Shown in pieces: positions 1-9,400 of a DNA stretch of 59,299 nt (positions are counted from its first letter, which is position 1; every line of letters begins with the position of its first letter). The notes under the pieces are model-generated. The model was not told where the DNA came from and ran no database searches. It saw nothing but the letters and a program-made list of their open reading frames with translations. The position numbers and the translations under genes were made by a program. The stretch covers positions 1 through 59,299 of the forward strand of contig JAUXUF010000128.1 in assembly GCA_030684645.1 (NCBI GenBank), written 5' to 3'. Source of the stretch: Bacteroidota bacterium (GTDB lineage: Bacteria > Bacteroidota > Bacteroidia > Bacteroidales > Prolixibacteraceae).

Positions 1-9
1 TTTTTTCAT
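1..9 (-). CDS. Possible 5' end of a gene running out of the window
   Basis: The reverse complement of the first nine bases reads ATG AAA AAA, a common start of an exported protein, and an AAGGATG purine-rich stretch lies five bases upstream of it on the minus strand. Only three codons are visible, so nothing can be said about the product. The 256 bases between here and the response-regulator stop are AT-rich and hold no other recognisable gene; they would be the leader and promoter region of this gene. Confidence 0.25.
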
Positions 10-265
10 ATTACATCCTTAAACAATTAAAATTTGTTTTACCAGCATAGTTTTTTCTTAACAGAAATTTGAAATAAAGCTATTTTTTATCCGGATAAAT
101 TTAGTTAACTATCAAGTGATAAACAATTAGCAGAATACTTAAAGATTTGTAGTCTATGGATTACAATGATTTTTCTGATCGTTCTTATGACTGCTGTAAA
201 CTTGTGGAATTAATTGAGAGTGTTTGAATATGTTGAGTTTAGAAAAGAGAACCTGGAGATCAAAT

Positions 266-913
266 TTATCCAATACCGGCGGGCTCAATAAGTTTATGCG
301 TAAGAGCATAATGAGCAAGTTCAACTTCGTTTTTGATATTCATTTTCTTTAAAATACGATCTTTGTGTGTCCTGACTGTTTTAATACTTATTGATAGTGT
401 TTCTGCAATTTGTTTCTGAGGATGTCCCGAAGCAATCATACAAAATATTTGAAACTCGCGGTTAGAGAGTCTTTCGTGCAGAAGTATTATACTGTTTTTC
501 TCTAAGAGATCAATTAATTTTTCTGCAAGAAGGGGGCTTAGATATTTTCCACCGCTGTAAACTGTTCGAATGGCAGTGAGTAAATCATCCTTGATGCTTT
601 CCTTATTGATAAACCCATGGGCACCGGAACTTAACACTCGTGTGGCAACTTGTGTTTCAGAATGAATGCTTAACACAAGAACTTTCAGATCAGAATGATT
701 ATTCTTTAAATAGTGCAATACTTCGAAACCGTCTTTAACGGGCATATTGATATCGAGAATAAGAATATCACACAGGACAATTTTTAGTTTATCCAACACT
801 TCCTGACCGGTGGAAGCTTCATCAACAACGATCATATCGGATGTGTTAGAAATAAACTGCTTCAGCCCTTCCCTAACTATGGGGTGGTCATCTGCAATTA
901 TTACTTTTATCAT
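266..913 (-). CDS. NarL/LuxR-family response regulator
   Basis: DNA-binding output protein of a two-component system. The N-terminal receiver domain begins IIADDHPIVREG, with the phosphoacceptor Asp in LILDINMP and the conserved Lys in GFINKES. The C-terminal LuxR-type helix-turn-helix (LSNREFQIFCMIASG to TVRTHKDRILKKM) binds DNA. Length, about 215 residues, is normal for NarL/FixJ proteins. I place the start at the ATG giving MIKVIIADDH, because the receiver fold begins there; an in-frame ATG at 940, inside the end of the kinase gene, would add nine residues. The gene follows the sensor kinase directly, so the two are almost certainly co-transcribed and cognate. The signal sensed is unknown. 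Confidence 0.93.
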   Translation of the reverse strand: MIKVIIADDHPIVREGLKQFISNTSDMIVVDEASTGQEVLDKLKIVLCDILILDINMPVKDGFEVLHYLKNNHSDLKVLVLSIHSETQVATRVLSSGAHGFINKESIKDDLLTAIRTVYSGGKYLSPLLAEKLIDLLEKNSIILLHERLSNREFQIFCMIASGHPQKQIAETLSISIKTVRTHKDRILKKMNIKNEVELAHYALTHKLIEPAGIG

Positions 914-932
914 AAATTTTGACAGTTTTTTT

Positions 933-2207
933 TCACTCAATAAATTCTTCTTCTTGTGGAATCTTTACAGTAATCATTGTCCCACTTTCATGATTTCCAA
1001 GTATGTCAACACTTCCACCAAATACTAAAGCCCGTTCTTTCATACCTAACAGTCCAAGTGAATTTATTTCTTTTACAATGTTCTCATCAATTCCAATACC
1101 GTTGTCTTGAACCTCTAATAATATTTGATTTTCCTTTCGTTCAAGTTTTATACTGACTTTTGTTGCTTTTGAATGCCTGATAATATTTGTGAGACATTCC
1201 TGAAAAATTCTAAAAAGTACAGTTGACACATCACTATATAATTCAACTTTTTCTTTGGGAAGAAAACATTCACAGGTTAAGCCTGTTTTTTTCTGAAACT
1301 CTTCCATTTGCCATTCGATAGCAGTTACCAAACCGAGACTATCCAGAATTAACGGTCGGAGTTGGGATGAAACATCGCGAACAGATTGTATCATTTCATC
1401 CAGAAGAATATACATTGATTGTATTTTCCCGCACAGCTTATTCTTTTCACGTAAATCTTCTTGTTGGGCCATTTCATTTTCAAGAAAAGACAAGTCCATT
1501 TTAAGTCCGGTTAAAGATTGCCCGATCGAATCGTGAATCTCTCTGGCGATACGTGTTCTCTCTTCTTCACGTGCATTTTGCAAATGAGAATACAAAACCC
1601 GTAATTGTTCGTGTGACTTTCTGATTTCATCAATTGCATTCTTACGTTGAGTAACGTCTCTCAATGCAAAAACAAGAAACTCAATTTCTCCCATCTTATC
1701 CAGGATCGGAGTAAGACCCCAATCCCAATATGTCACTCCCCATTCGGGATGATCCGGAAAAACGAAAGGGTGTTCAACAAACCGAACGGATTTTTTGGTA
1801 ATAATGACTTTTTCAAAATCGGCTTTTGCATCCGAGGGATAAAAATCAAAATGATTGTGGCCCCGGAATTCTGATACATCGCGCTGACAAGCTTTTGCAT
1901 ACGCTTCGTTCACTTGCAAAAAATTAAAGTCTTTATCCAGCAGAACAAAAGGTGTAATTGAATATTGAAAAAATGATTGCAATATCTTGGAATTCTTGTT
2001 CAATTCATTCTCAATGCCTTCCTGATCGGTAATCATGACAGTATCCTCAGTTTGGTCAATTGCAGTTAAAATCTTTTGCAATTGATCCGACGATTTTTTG
2101 CGCCCGGTGATGTCTTTATCGTATAATGCCTTTAAGGAATTATTCTCTTGCTGTAATTCTTGTAACTCTTTTATAAGTTCTTCTTTGGTTTTATCATGGT
2201 CATTCAT
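933..2207 (-). CDS. PAS-domain sensor histidine kinase (HisKA_3/HATPase_c, NarX-like)
   Basis: Soluble sensor kinase of 424 residues, partner of the downstream response regulator. After an N-terminal coiled-coil stretch rich in Glu/Leu there is a PAS domain (about residues 80-190, ending in the PAC-like RDVTQRK), then the HisKA_3 dimerisation region with the phosphoacceptor His in EERTRIAREIHDSIGQ (about 225), and a HATPase_c domain with the N-box FQECLTNIIRHS and G-box DNGIGID. No membrane segment is seen, so it probably senses a cytoplasmic signal. Odd point: the stretch AIDQTEDTVMITDQEG looks like the first strands of another PAS domain, but it breaks off and runs straight into the linker of the next one, as if a PAS domain had been deleted in frame. 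Confidence 0.93.
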   Translation of the reverse strand: MNDHDKTKEELIKELQELQQENNSLKALYDKDITGRKKSSDQLQKILTAIDQTEDTVMITDQEGIENELNKNSKILQSFFQYSITPFVLLDKDFNFLQVNEAYAKACQRDVSEFRGHNHFDFYPSDAKADFEKVIITKKSVRFVEHPFVFPDHPEWGVTYWDWGLTPILDKMGEIEFLVFALRDVTQRKNAIDEIRKSHEQLRVLYSHLQNAREEERTRIAREIHDSIGQSLTGLKMDLSFLENEMAQQEDLREKNKLCGKIQSMYILLDEMIQSVRDVSSQLRPLILDSLGLVTAIEWQMEEFQKKTGLTCECFLPKEKVELYSDVSTVLFRIFQECLTNIIRHSKATKVSIKLERKENQILLEVQDNGIGIDENIVKEINSLGLLGMKERALVFGGSVDILGNHESGTMITVKIPQEEEFIE

Positions 2208-2313
2208 AATTGTAGGTTATCTATTTCAATTGAATGTAATTGAAACATTTGAAACAATTAATTTGTTGCGTTGGATCACTGAATTGGGTTTTGTCTATTA
2301 AAGCGTTGGCAAT

Positions 2314-2407
2314 AAAAAAACAGCGTGGCCAAATTGCCTACTGCTATTGAGGTCCGTCCAAGAACCCTTACCACAAGTAAAGCAACGACCACGCCTTGAC
2401 GTGGCGT
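2314..2407 (-). ncRNA. Putative small structured RNA (or mobile-element end)
   Basis: Read on the minus strand, an outer stem pairs 2387-2394 with 2323-2330 (8 pairs, one U-G), an inner hairpin pairs 2377-2382 with 2366-2371 (6 pairs, one U-G, 5-base loop), and a seven-base U run follows the outer stem at 2314-2320, as in an intrinsic terminator. Both wobbles are G-U only on the minus strand; on the plus strand they would be A-C or C-A mismatches, which favours a minus-strand transcript. A second hairpin (2391-2395 with 2403-2407) competes with the outer stem. No reading frame fits here. It could instead be a palindromic end of an IS200/IS605-like element. The rest of 2208-2543 shows nothing recognisable. 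Confidence 0.4.
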
Positions 2408-2738
2408 TTTTGCTTACTTTCCTGTTTATCTATTAAAATTTGGTCGATTTCAAGTACAGAATTCAGCTAAACGCAGTATTTTATATTTCTTCTTATATTT
2501 CTTTAATTCTACAGTTCTTTAAAATTTCGTTATACTAATTTATTCATCTATCGAACCAAATGTAACCATTATCAATATAGCTTGTACTCAAATATTTAAA
2601 TAAAATTTTTTTGAGGTTGGCAGCTTGTGTGTATCGCATTGACCCAGGTTCTTCAACGTTGCAGATATCGTATTCTCGTTGCTTGCCTTGTCCAAATTTT
2701 AGCATTGCTTTTATCAAACCGTCTCCACTAAAAGCAAC

Positions 2739-2897
2739 CAATTTGCATTTGAATCGGGATTATCATTAAGTCAAATTGCCAGGATTGAAACTGCCAGAAT
2801 AAACCCAACAATTAGTACTGTTTTTGCCTTGGCACGGACATTGAATGTACCGCTGTCTGATCTGTTCGATTTCGAACTCTCACCAAAAGAAAAATAA
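2739..2897 (+). pseudogene. 3' remnant of an XRE-family (Cro/CI) regulator gene
   Basis: The plus-strand frame ending at TAA 2895-2897 translates to an FAFESGLSLSQIARIE stretch followed by a PTISTVFALARTLNVPLSDL stretch. That is the recognition-helix half of a Cro/CI (HTH_3) domain of the kind found in Bacteroidota, followed by a short tail. The first half of the domain is missing: upstream the frame has no sensible start and meets a stop at 2700-2702, and the sequence loses similarity near 2739. I read this as a gene truncated at its 5' end by a rearrangement. It is unlikely to make a working repressor. Confidence 0.7.
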
Positions 2898-2954
2898 TAC
2901 GTCAACCTTTCTTTATTTCAATTTCCTTACATTTGGTCAACTTTTGTTACTCCG

Positions 2955-2975
2955 GGGGCGACTTCAAGTCGCCCC
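2955..2975. repeat. Perfect 10+1+10 bp palindrome
   Basis: Bases 2955-2964 are the exact reverse complement of 2966-2975 around a single C (GGGGCGACTT on the left arm). It lies between the XRE remnant and the ATPase gene and resembles the GC-rich REP-like palindromes at 9559-9578 and around 57320. Confidence 0.75.
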
Positions 2976-3123
2976 GTGAGTAAGGATTCGAAACCCATTG
3001 CCATGACTAAAGCTTCATATTGTACTCCGTCGTCATTTCCTAAAGAATAGCTTTTGTTTTCTTATTTGGCTCGTTTCATGTGAAAATACACAAATAACGC
3101 TTTTAAATAAGCGATAATTTGTT

Positions 3124-3131
3124 TATATTTG
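3124..3131 (+). promoter_or_regulatory. Bacteroidota-type -7 element for the AAA ATPase
   Basis: TATATTTG matches TAnnTTTG and ends 21 bases before the chosen ATG at 3153. No clear -33 TTTG partner is visible, so this is only a candidate. Confidence 0.35.
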
Positions 3132-3152
3132 TATTATTCAAAAGTGAAAATA

Positions 3153-4340
3153 ATGGAAAGACTGTATAATTTGTCGCGAAGTAAGGCTGAAAATGCTACG
3201 TTGGAGTTTAAGCGATATTTATTCGGTTCGATTGATTTTAACAATCGGATGATCGGAATCAAAGGGGCAAGAGGTACCGGAAAAACTACATTCCTGCTTC
3301 AACGATTGAAAGAGCTTCCTCCTGACTTTAGTTTATATTTTAGTTTAGATGACATTTTCTTTTCTGCCAATCAATTGATTTCAGTTGCTGAGGAATTTGT
3401 TCGCAAAGGAGGGAAGTACTTGTTGATTGATGAGGTACACAAATACCCCAATTGGTCGCAAGAGTTGAAAAATATTTATGACAATTTACCTGAATTGACT
3501 GTAATATTTACCAGTTCTTCAGCTTTGGAAATTAACAAGGGAAAGTTTGACCTGAGCCGAAGGGCAGTAGTTTATGAATTGCAGGGATTGTCATTCCGGG
3601 AGTATCTAAACTTTAAATATCGTACTGATTTTCAGATACTATCTCTGGATCAGATTTTAGCGAACCAGCCCGAAATATACACTCAAATTAACAGTGTATT
3701 CAAGCCTTTTCAATATTTCGAAGCCTATTTGCAAAAAGGCTATTATCCATACTTTATTGAGAATGAGCAAAGCTATTGGATTAGGCTCAATGAAACAATA
3801 AATCAGGTAATTGAAAACGATTTGCCGGCCATCACAAATATAGATTTTACATCGATAATGAAAATAAAGAAATTGGTTTTTATCATCGCTTCGCTGGTTC
3901 CATATACTCCGAATGTCAATCAGCTTGCAGTCCAGTTAAACTCCACACGCGATACCGTTTTAAAATATCTGCAATTGCTTCATACTGCTCATATTCTCAA
4001 ATGGTTGACACAAGATTCATGGGGAATAAATTTCCTGAATAAACCTGACAAATTGTATTTAGAAAACACCAATCTGGCTTTTGCCCTGCAGAATGAACGG
4101 GTTAATACTGGATCATTACGCGAAACATTTTTTTTCAACCAGGTAGCGATGATGCATCAGGTTTCTCTTCCAAAAAAAGGGGACTTTTTTGTTGATAATG
4201 AATTTACTTTTGAAGTTGGAGGAAAAAACAAGACCAAAAGACAGATAGTCAACCTTGAGAAAGCTTTTATTGTTTCAGATGATATTGATTATGGGTTTCA
4301 GAATAAAATTCCGTTGTGGCTATTTGGCTTTTTATATTAG
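3153..4340 (+). CDS. AAA ATPase with DUF4143-type C-terminal domain
   Basis: ATP-binding protein of the family that joins an AAA_14 domain to a DUF4143 domain, common in Bacteroidota and of unknown biological role. Walker A is GARGTGKTT (about residues 38-46 from the chosen start), Walker B is KYLLIDEVHKY (about 90-100), and sensor 1 is probably VIFTSSSALE. The C-terminal third carries FFVDNEFTFEVGGKNK, which looks like the D-x(n)-E-V-G-G-K core of a PD-(D/E)XK-like nuclease fold often seen in this family. About 395 residues is a normal length. I chose ATG 3153; the frame also opens at TTG 3129, but homologues usually begin close to the ERLYN-type start. It stands alone, with no partner gene. 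Confidence 0.88.
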   Translation: MERLYNLSRSKAENATLEFKRYLFGSIDFNNRMIGIKGARGTGKTTFLLQRLKELPPDFSLYFSLDDIFFSANQLISVAEEFVRKGGKYLLIDEVHKYPNWSQELKNIYDNLPELTVIFTSSSALEINKGKFDLSRRAVVYELQGLSFREYLNFKYRTDFQILSLDQILANQPEIYTQINSVFKPFQYFEAYLQKGYYPYFIENEQSYWIRLNETINQVIENDLPAITNIDFTSIMKIKKLVFIIASLVPYTPNVNQLAVQLNSTRDTVLKYLQLLHTAHILKWLTQDSWGINFLNKPDKLYLENTNLAFALQNERVNTGSLRETFFFNQVAMMHQVSLPKKGDFFVDNEFTFEVGGKNKTKRQIVNLEKAFIVSDDIDYGFQNKIPLWLFGFLY

Positions 4341-4452
4341 TGAATCTGCAAAATACAGAATCAATGCATTCTCACTTTCTCCCTACCAACTGCGACTGAC
4401 CACTGACCACTTGATGCCAGATACCACTTTTACTTAGTTCAGCGTATTGCTT

Positions 4453-5364
4453 TTAACTTTTGCCTTGCGTTCCTTTTCCTCTCCCCAAATTTCTGAATTC
4501 ACCGGGTGTCATTTGGATATGTTTTTTAAACGAGGTCGAAAAATAATCGATGGATTCGAAGCCCAGTTCAATGGCTATTTCCTTGATTGGTTTATTAGAA
4601 ACAGATAGCAACTCCTTGGCTTTCTGGATTTTTAACTGGGTAATGTATTGTGCGGGAGCCATTCCGGTATATTGCCTGAACATCCGGCGAAACCAGGTGT
4701 AACTCATGTTTAACGAAGCTGCAAGCTCTTCAGGAGAAAGCGGACTATTGATTCTTTCGCGGATGATTAACCGCGCTTTATCAATTTTATTCAACACCTC
4801 TTTGTCTTTCCAGTTTTTATCTTTTTCACGGTAAAGGAGATAAGCCAGCAGATGAATGACCATCCCCGATAAAAGCTGCTGATATCCGGGGCGTTCACTG
4901 TTGCTCACATCCAGAATTTTTTTATACAGGCTGACAATCTCTTCATCATAACCAATATTGACGATCGGATTGCTTTTTGATAAGTAGTTGCCGTCAACCA
5001 GATTGCTGGCGAAAGATCCGCTGAATCCAACCCAATAGACTTCCCATCCTGTTTTTTCATCAGGCCGGTAAGTATGCCATTCATTGGGAAAAAGAAAAAA
5101 GACAGACCCTTCGGAAACTTCACACAGTTGCTTGCACGTTGATGCAAACTGCCCTTTCCCTTTGGTGATGTATAGAATCTGAAATTCATGAAGAAGCCTA
5201 CCTCTTTCAAAATTGAAATTATACGCATGGGGATGAACGTTTGTGGGATAGGCTGAATGTAACGGGATGGACTCAAAACCGATTGTATTGACACTCAAAT
5301 TCCAAGGATCGTCTTTTTCGTGTGTTGAGAGATAACGGATCTCAGAATTGCGGGTATGTTGCAT
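4453..5364 (-). CDS. AraC-family transcriptional regulator
   Basis: Regulator of 303 residues. The N-terminal cupin-like sensing domain (about residues 30-170) contains HEFQILYITKGKGQF and FFLFPNEWHTYRP, typical of AraC-binding domains that bind sugars. The C-terminal AraC double helix-turn-helix (about 195-295) contains LAASLNMSYTWFRRMFRQYT and the signature IAIELGFESIDYFSTSFKKH. It is divergent from the SGNH/GH106 genes across a 303-base intergenic region and is the obvious candidate to control that locus in response to a sugar. The sugar itself cannot be read from the sequence; L-rhamnose is a guess from the neighbouring GH106 enzyme. Confidence 0.93.
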   Translation of the reverse strand: MQHTRNSEIRYLSTHEKDDPWNLSVNTIGFESIPLHSAYPTNVHPHAYNFNFERGRLLHEFQILYITKGKGQFASTCKQLCEVSEGSVFFLFPNEWHTYRPDEKTGWEVYWVGFSGSFASNLVDGNYLSKSNPIVNIGYDEEIVSLYKKILDVSNSERPGYQQLLSGMVIHLLAYLLYREKDKNWKDKEVLNKIDKARLIIRERINSPLSPEELAASLNMSYTWFRRMFRQYTGMAPAQYITQLKIQKAKELLSVSNKPIKEIAIELGFESIDYFSTSFKKHIQMTPGEFRNLGRGKGTQGKS

Positions 5365-5442
5365 AATAGGTAGGTTGTGTCAGGAATAAAAGTCTTTCGG
5401 TCAATTTTGAAATATTTTGTTGGCTAATATATTAATAACTTG

Positions 5443-5477
5443 CACCATCATCAAATGCAGATGAAAAATTGATGGTG
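5443..5477. promoter_or_regulatory. Inverted repeat in the araC-SGNH divergent intergenic region
   Basis: CACCATCA (5443-5450) and its exact reverse complement (5470-5477) are separated by 19 bases, midway in the 303-base gap between the AraC gene and the glycan locus. Its position suggests an operator or leader hairpin. The rest of the gap (5365-5667) shows no gene and no convincing TAnnTTTG element. Confidence 0.3.
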
Positions 5478-5667
5478 TCAAATTAATCTGGTTGACGATT
5501 AACTTATAAACCTTGAATAATCATGAGTATGCGCCACAAGGTAGAAATCAAAATATTGTCTGTTATTTTTTGCTCGTCAACAGAGAATCTCGCTGACAGT
5601 TAAATAAAAAGCCAGTAAAGTCAATGATGATTATAATACCTGATTCATTAAATAGTACCATTTCCAG

Positions 5668-6390
5668 ATGAAGAAATTTCTTTTTTTACCTATCTTGTTT
5701 TTAGCACTCGCTGTTCATAGTCAAACAATTGAACCGGGTGTCGCCAATCCGACCACTTATCTGACCGAGTTGAAAGCGGAAATGCAAAAGGAATGGCCGA
5801 AAAACCGGACCATCAACATCGTTTTTCACGGGCACAGTGTTCCGGCTGGTTACTTTAAAACTCCGGCAGTAAATACCTTGTCAGCCTATCCCAATTTGGT
5901 GCTGAAAAAACTAAAGGAAATCTATCCTTTGGCGGTTATCAATGTAATAGTGACTGCCATCGGTGGAGAGAATTCGGTAAAAGGAGCAGAAAGGTTTGAA
6001 CGGGATGTACTCATTTATAAACCCGATTTGATTCTGATTGATTATGCACTGAATGATCGCGGCGCCGGTCTGGAAAAAGCCCGGATGGCCTGGATGCAAA
6101 TGATTAAACAGGCAAAAGATCGTGGAATTAAAATGATTCTGCTCACCCCATCCCCTGATCAAAACGTCAATTTTGCTGATCCTGCCAATGATTTGAAGAA
6201 ACATACTGATCAGATTTGTAAATTAGCCTTGGAAAATCAGATTGGACTGGTGGACAGTTACAAAGCCTTTGAATTTCTTTATCCGGATAAGCGAAAATTG
6301 TGTGAATATATGGCTCAGGTGAATCATCCCAACGAATTGGGTCATGACCTGATTGCCAATGAGATTATGAAGTGGTTTCAGATAAAATAA
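5668..6390 (+). CDS. Secreted SGNH/GDSL-family hydrolase (probable carbohydrate esterase)
   Basis: Exported esterase-type enzyme of 240 residues with an N-terminal signal peptide (KKFLFLPILFLALAVHS). Block I reads FHGHSVPAGYF (Ser is the presumed nucleophile; the usual GDS is GHS), block III is DYALNDRGAG with the oxyanion Asn, and block V is VNHPNELGH with the catalytic His. In this context it probably removes acetyl or other ester groups from the glycan attacked by the following enzymes. The next gene starts 19 bases downstream, so the two are likely one transcript. The substrate is inferred from the neighbours, not from the sequence. Confidence 0.85.
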   Translation: MKKFLFLPILFLALAVHSQTIEPGVANPTTYLTELKAEMQKEWPKNRTINIVFHGHSVPAGYFKTPAVNTLSAYPNLVLKKLKEIYPLAVINVIVTAIGGENSVKGAERFERDVLIYKPDLILIDYALNDRGAGLEKARMAWMQMIKQAKDRGIKMILLTPSPDQNVNFADPANDLKKHTDQICKLALENQIGLVDSYKAFEFLYPDKRKLCEYMAQVNHPNELGHDLIANEIMKWFQIK

Positions 6391-6409
6391 TTGCACGAAC
6401 AGATCAATC

Positions 6410-9400
6410 ATGAACCGTAGAAAACTTTTCCTTCTAGCTCTGGTCGCAATTGGTTGGATCACCATCGTCTGTTGTAGTTTGCCTGAAAATGATGGGCAAA
6501 CTGCTGCCTACTTGAAGAAGGCGTTTTTAAATCCTCCTGAATCTGCCCGTCCGGGTGTTTACTGGTATTTTATGGATGGAAACATGTCAAAAGAAGCGAT
6601 GACCAAAGATCTGGAATCCATGAAAAAAGTGGGAATCGGAAATCTTGTTTTTCTGGAGGTTAATGTGGGTATTCCCCGTGGTCCGGTTGATTTTCTGAGT
6701 GACGAATGGCAGGATTTATTTAAACATGCGGTTCGTGAAGCCGAACGGTTGGGCATTGCAATTACACTTGGCGTGGGTCCGGGATGGTCGGGCAGCGGTG
6801 GTCCCTGGGTGTCAGGCAAGGAATCGATGCAGCATTTAGTTTCGGGCAGCATTCAGGTCTCAGAAAATGATAAGGAAAAGATTGTACTCCCCAAACCGGA
6901 TCCAAAAAAGCCCTATTTTGGTGAAGGTGGCTTTACGCCTGAACTCAGAAAAAGGTGGATCGATTATTATGAAGATGTTGCTGTCCTGGCATTTCCAACT
7001 CCCTCCGGAAACTTTAAGATAGAAGATATCGACGAGAAAGCGCTCTATTACCGTGAACCATACACTTCAAAAGTGGGCGTCAAACAATTTTTACCATCAC
7101 GGGCAAACTACGTCGAGCCAGTAAAAGGAACGGCTATTTCACAGGATCAGATCATTGATATTACCCGTTTTCTAGCTCCGGATGGAACCTTAAACTGGAA
7201 AGTTCCTGAAGGAAACTGGACGATCATGCGGCTGGGAAACAGGAACAACGGAGCAGTTACCCGTCCGGCGCCAATGCCCGGACTTGGTTTTGAAGCTGAT
7301 AAAATGGACACTACCGCCATCAATGCACATTTGGCCAATTTTACAGGCAAGCTGTTTCAGAAAATTGGAGTTCCTGATAAGAATTTGCAAGGCGGTTTAA
7401 AAATGCTCCACATGGACAGCTGGGAAATGGGTGCGCAAAACTGGACTCCGCGGTTCAGGGAAGAATTCAAAAAAAGAAGAGGCTATGACCCGCTGCCGTA
7501 TTATCCGGTTTATTCAGGATTGGTAGTCGAAAGCCTTGAAAAAAGCGAACGTTTTTTATGGGATTTACGGCAAACCGCTCAGGAACTGGTGATTGAAAAC
7601 CATGCCATTCATCTTAAAAAATATGGACAAAAGTACAACCTCGGTTTCTCGATTGAACCTTACGACATGAACCCGACTGCCGATATGGAACTGGGCGCTG
7701 TTGCTGATGTACCCATGTGCGAATTCTGGAGCAAAGGTTATGGGTTCAACTCGTCATTCAGTTGTATTCAGGCCGCATCCATTGCACATGTAAATGGTCA
7801 GCCGGTTGTTGCTGCCGAAGCTTTTACAGCGCACAAGGAAGACTGGAAACAAAATCCGGGATCGATGAAAAATCAGGGCGACTGGGCTTTTGCTGCCGGA
7901 ATAAACCGGTTCGTTTACCATACTTTTCAACATCAATACCTGAACGATGACCTGAAGCCGGGAATGACGATGGGCCCATATGGTGTTCACTGGGACCGCA
8001 GTCAAACCTGGTGGCCAATGGCCGACGGATATCACCGTTACATCACCCGCTGTTCCTATATTTTGCGACAAGGAAGGACCGAAGCAGATATTCTTTATCT
8101 GACACCCGAAGGCGCTCCGCATGTTTTTCGCGCGCCAGCCACTTCTTTAACCGAGGATCCAATACTTCCCGACCGGAAAGGATATAATTTTGACGGATGC
8201 TCGCCCTCACAGCTGCTTACCGCAAGCGTAAACGATAACCAGATCGTTTTTCCAGGAGGGGCAAGCTACCGGATTTTGGTTATGCCAGATGTGGAAACCA
8301 TGACACCGGCTTTGCTGGATAAGATTGAATCGCTCGTGAAAGCCGGAGCAGTCATCGTTGGAAATCCGCCACGAAAATCTCCCAGTTTGGTTAATTATCC
8401 GGAATGTGATAATCAAGTTGCGGCAATTGCACAATCAGTTTGGGGAGCATTCAATCCTCCGGCAGAGGTTTCCGAAATTCAGGTTGGTAAAGGCAAAATT
8501 TTATGGGGTGGTGCCTTTTCAAACATTAAACTTCCTGAGCTTTATCCGAACTATGATGCTACTGCCGAATTGCTGAAGAAAATGGGTGTGGAGCAGGATT
8601 TTGTATCAACCGGCCCAGTTCGATATACCCACCGTACGCAAACGGATTTGGACATTTATTTCGTTTCCAACAAAACCAAAGAGACAGTCAATTCCCGTTG
8701 CACTTTTCGCGCCAGCAAAGGAACTCCCGAATTGTGGGATCCGCTGACAGGCGATATTCGTGCTCTTCCTGATTATAAAATGCAAAAAGGACGAATGCAA
8801 ATCATGCTGCAATTTGAATCTTATCAGAGCTATTTTATTGTTTTCAGCAAGGGAAAAAAGAAACAATCCGGCGCTAAGAACTTTTCTAAACCGGAAATAT
8901 TTATGGAAGTAAAAAGCCCATGGAATGTGTCATTCGATCCGAAATGGGGTGGCCCGAAAAATGTTATCTTCACTCAGTTGGACGACTGGATCCGAAGACC
9001 TGAAGATGGCATAAAGTATTATTCAGGTATTGCAGTCTATCACAATTCGATTCAGCTTCCTGAAAAGTTCGTCTCAGATAAAAATTCCGAACTCTTTCTT
9101 GATCTGGGTGAAGTTTTCAATCTGGCAAGGATATGGGTAAACGGAAAAGATATGGGAGTTGTATGGACTCCTCCTTTCCGCCTGAAAATTTCGGATGCCT
9201 TGATTGCCGGAAATAATCTGATCGAAATTGAAGTGGCAAACCTTTGGCCCAATCGCCTGATTGGAGACGAAAATTTTCCTGATGATGGTATCAAAAACCA
9301 CAAATGGCCAGATTGGTTAATCAATAACCAGTCAAGGACTTCAGGAAGATATACGTTTACAATGGCTAAATTTTATGAAAAGGATTCCGAATTGTTAAAA

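Noticed and set aside
2391-2411. Plus-strand terminator hairpin (5-pair stem and T run)
   Set aside because: No plus-strand gene ends before it, and its bases are shared with the better-supported minus-strand RNA stem.
2544-2741. 65-codon minus-strand frame next to the XRE remnant
   Set aside because: No recognisable family, its start overlaps the broken end of the XRE remnant, and no ribosome-binding or promoter signal precedes it. It may be a fragment of another gene, but I cannot support it as a gene.
4255-4437. 60-codon frame overlapping the end of the AAA ATPase gene
   Set aside because: It is a shifted frame of the ATPase 3' end and its flank; no start signal or family resemblance.
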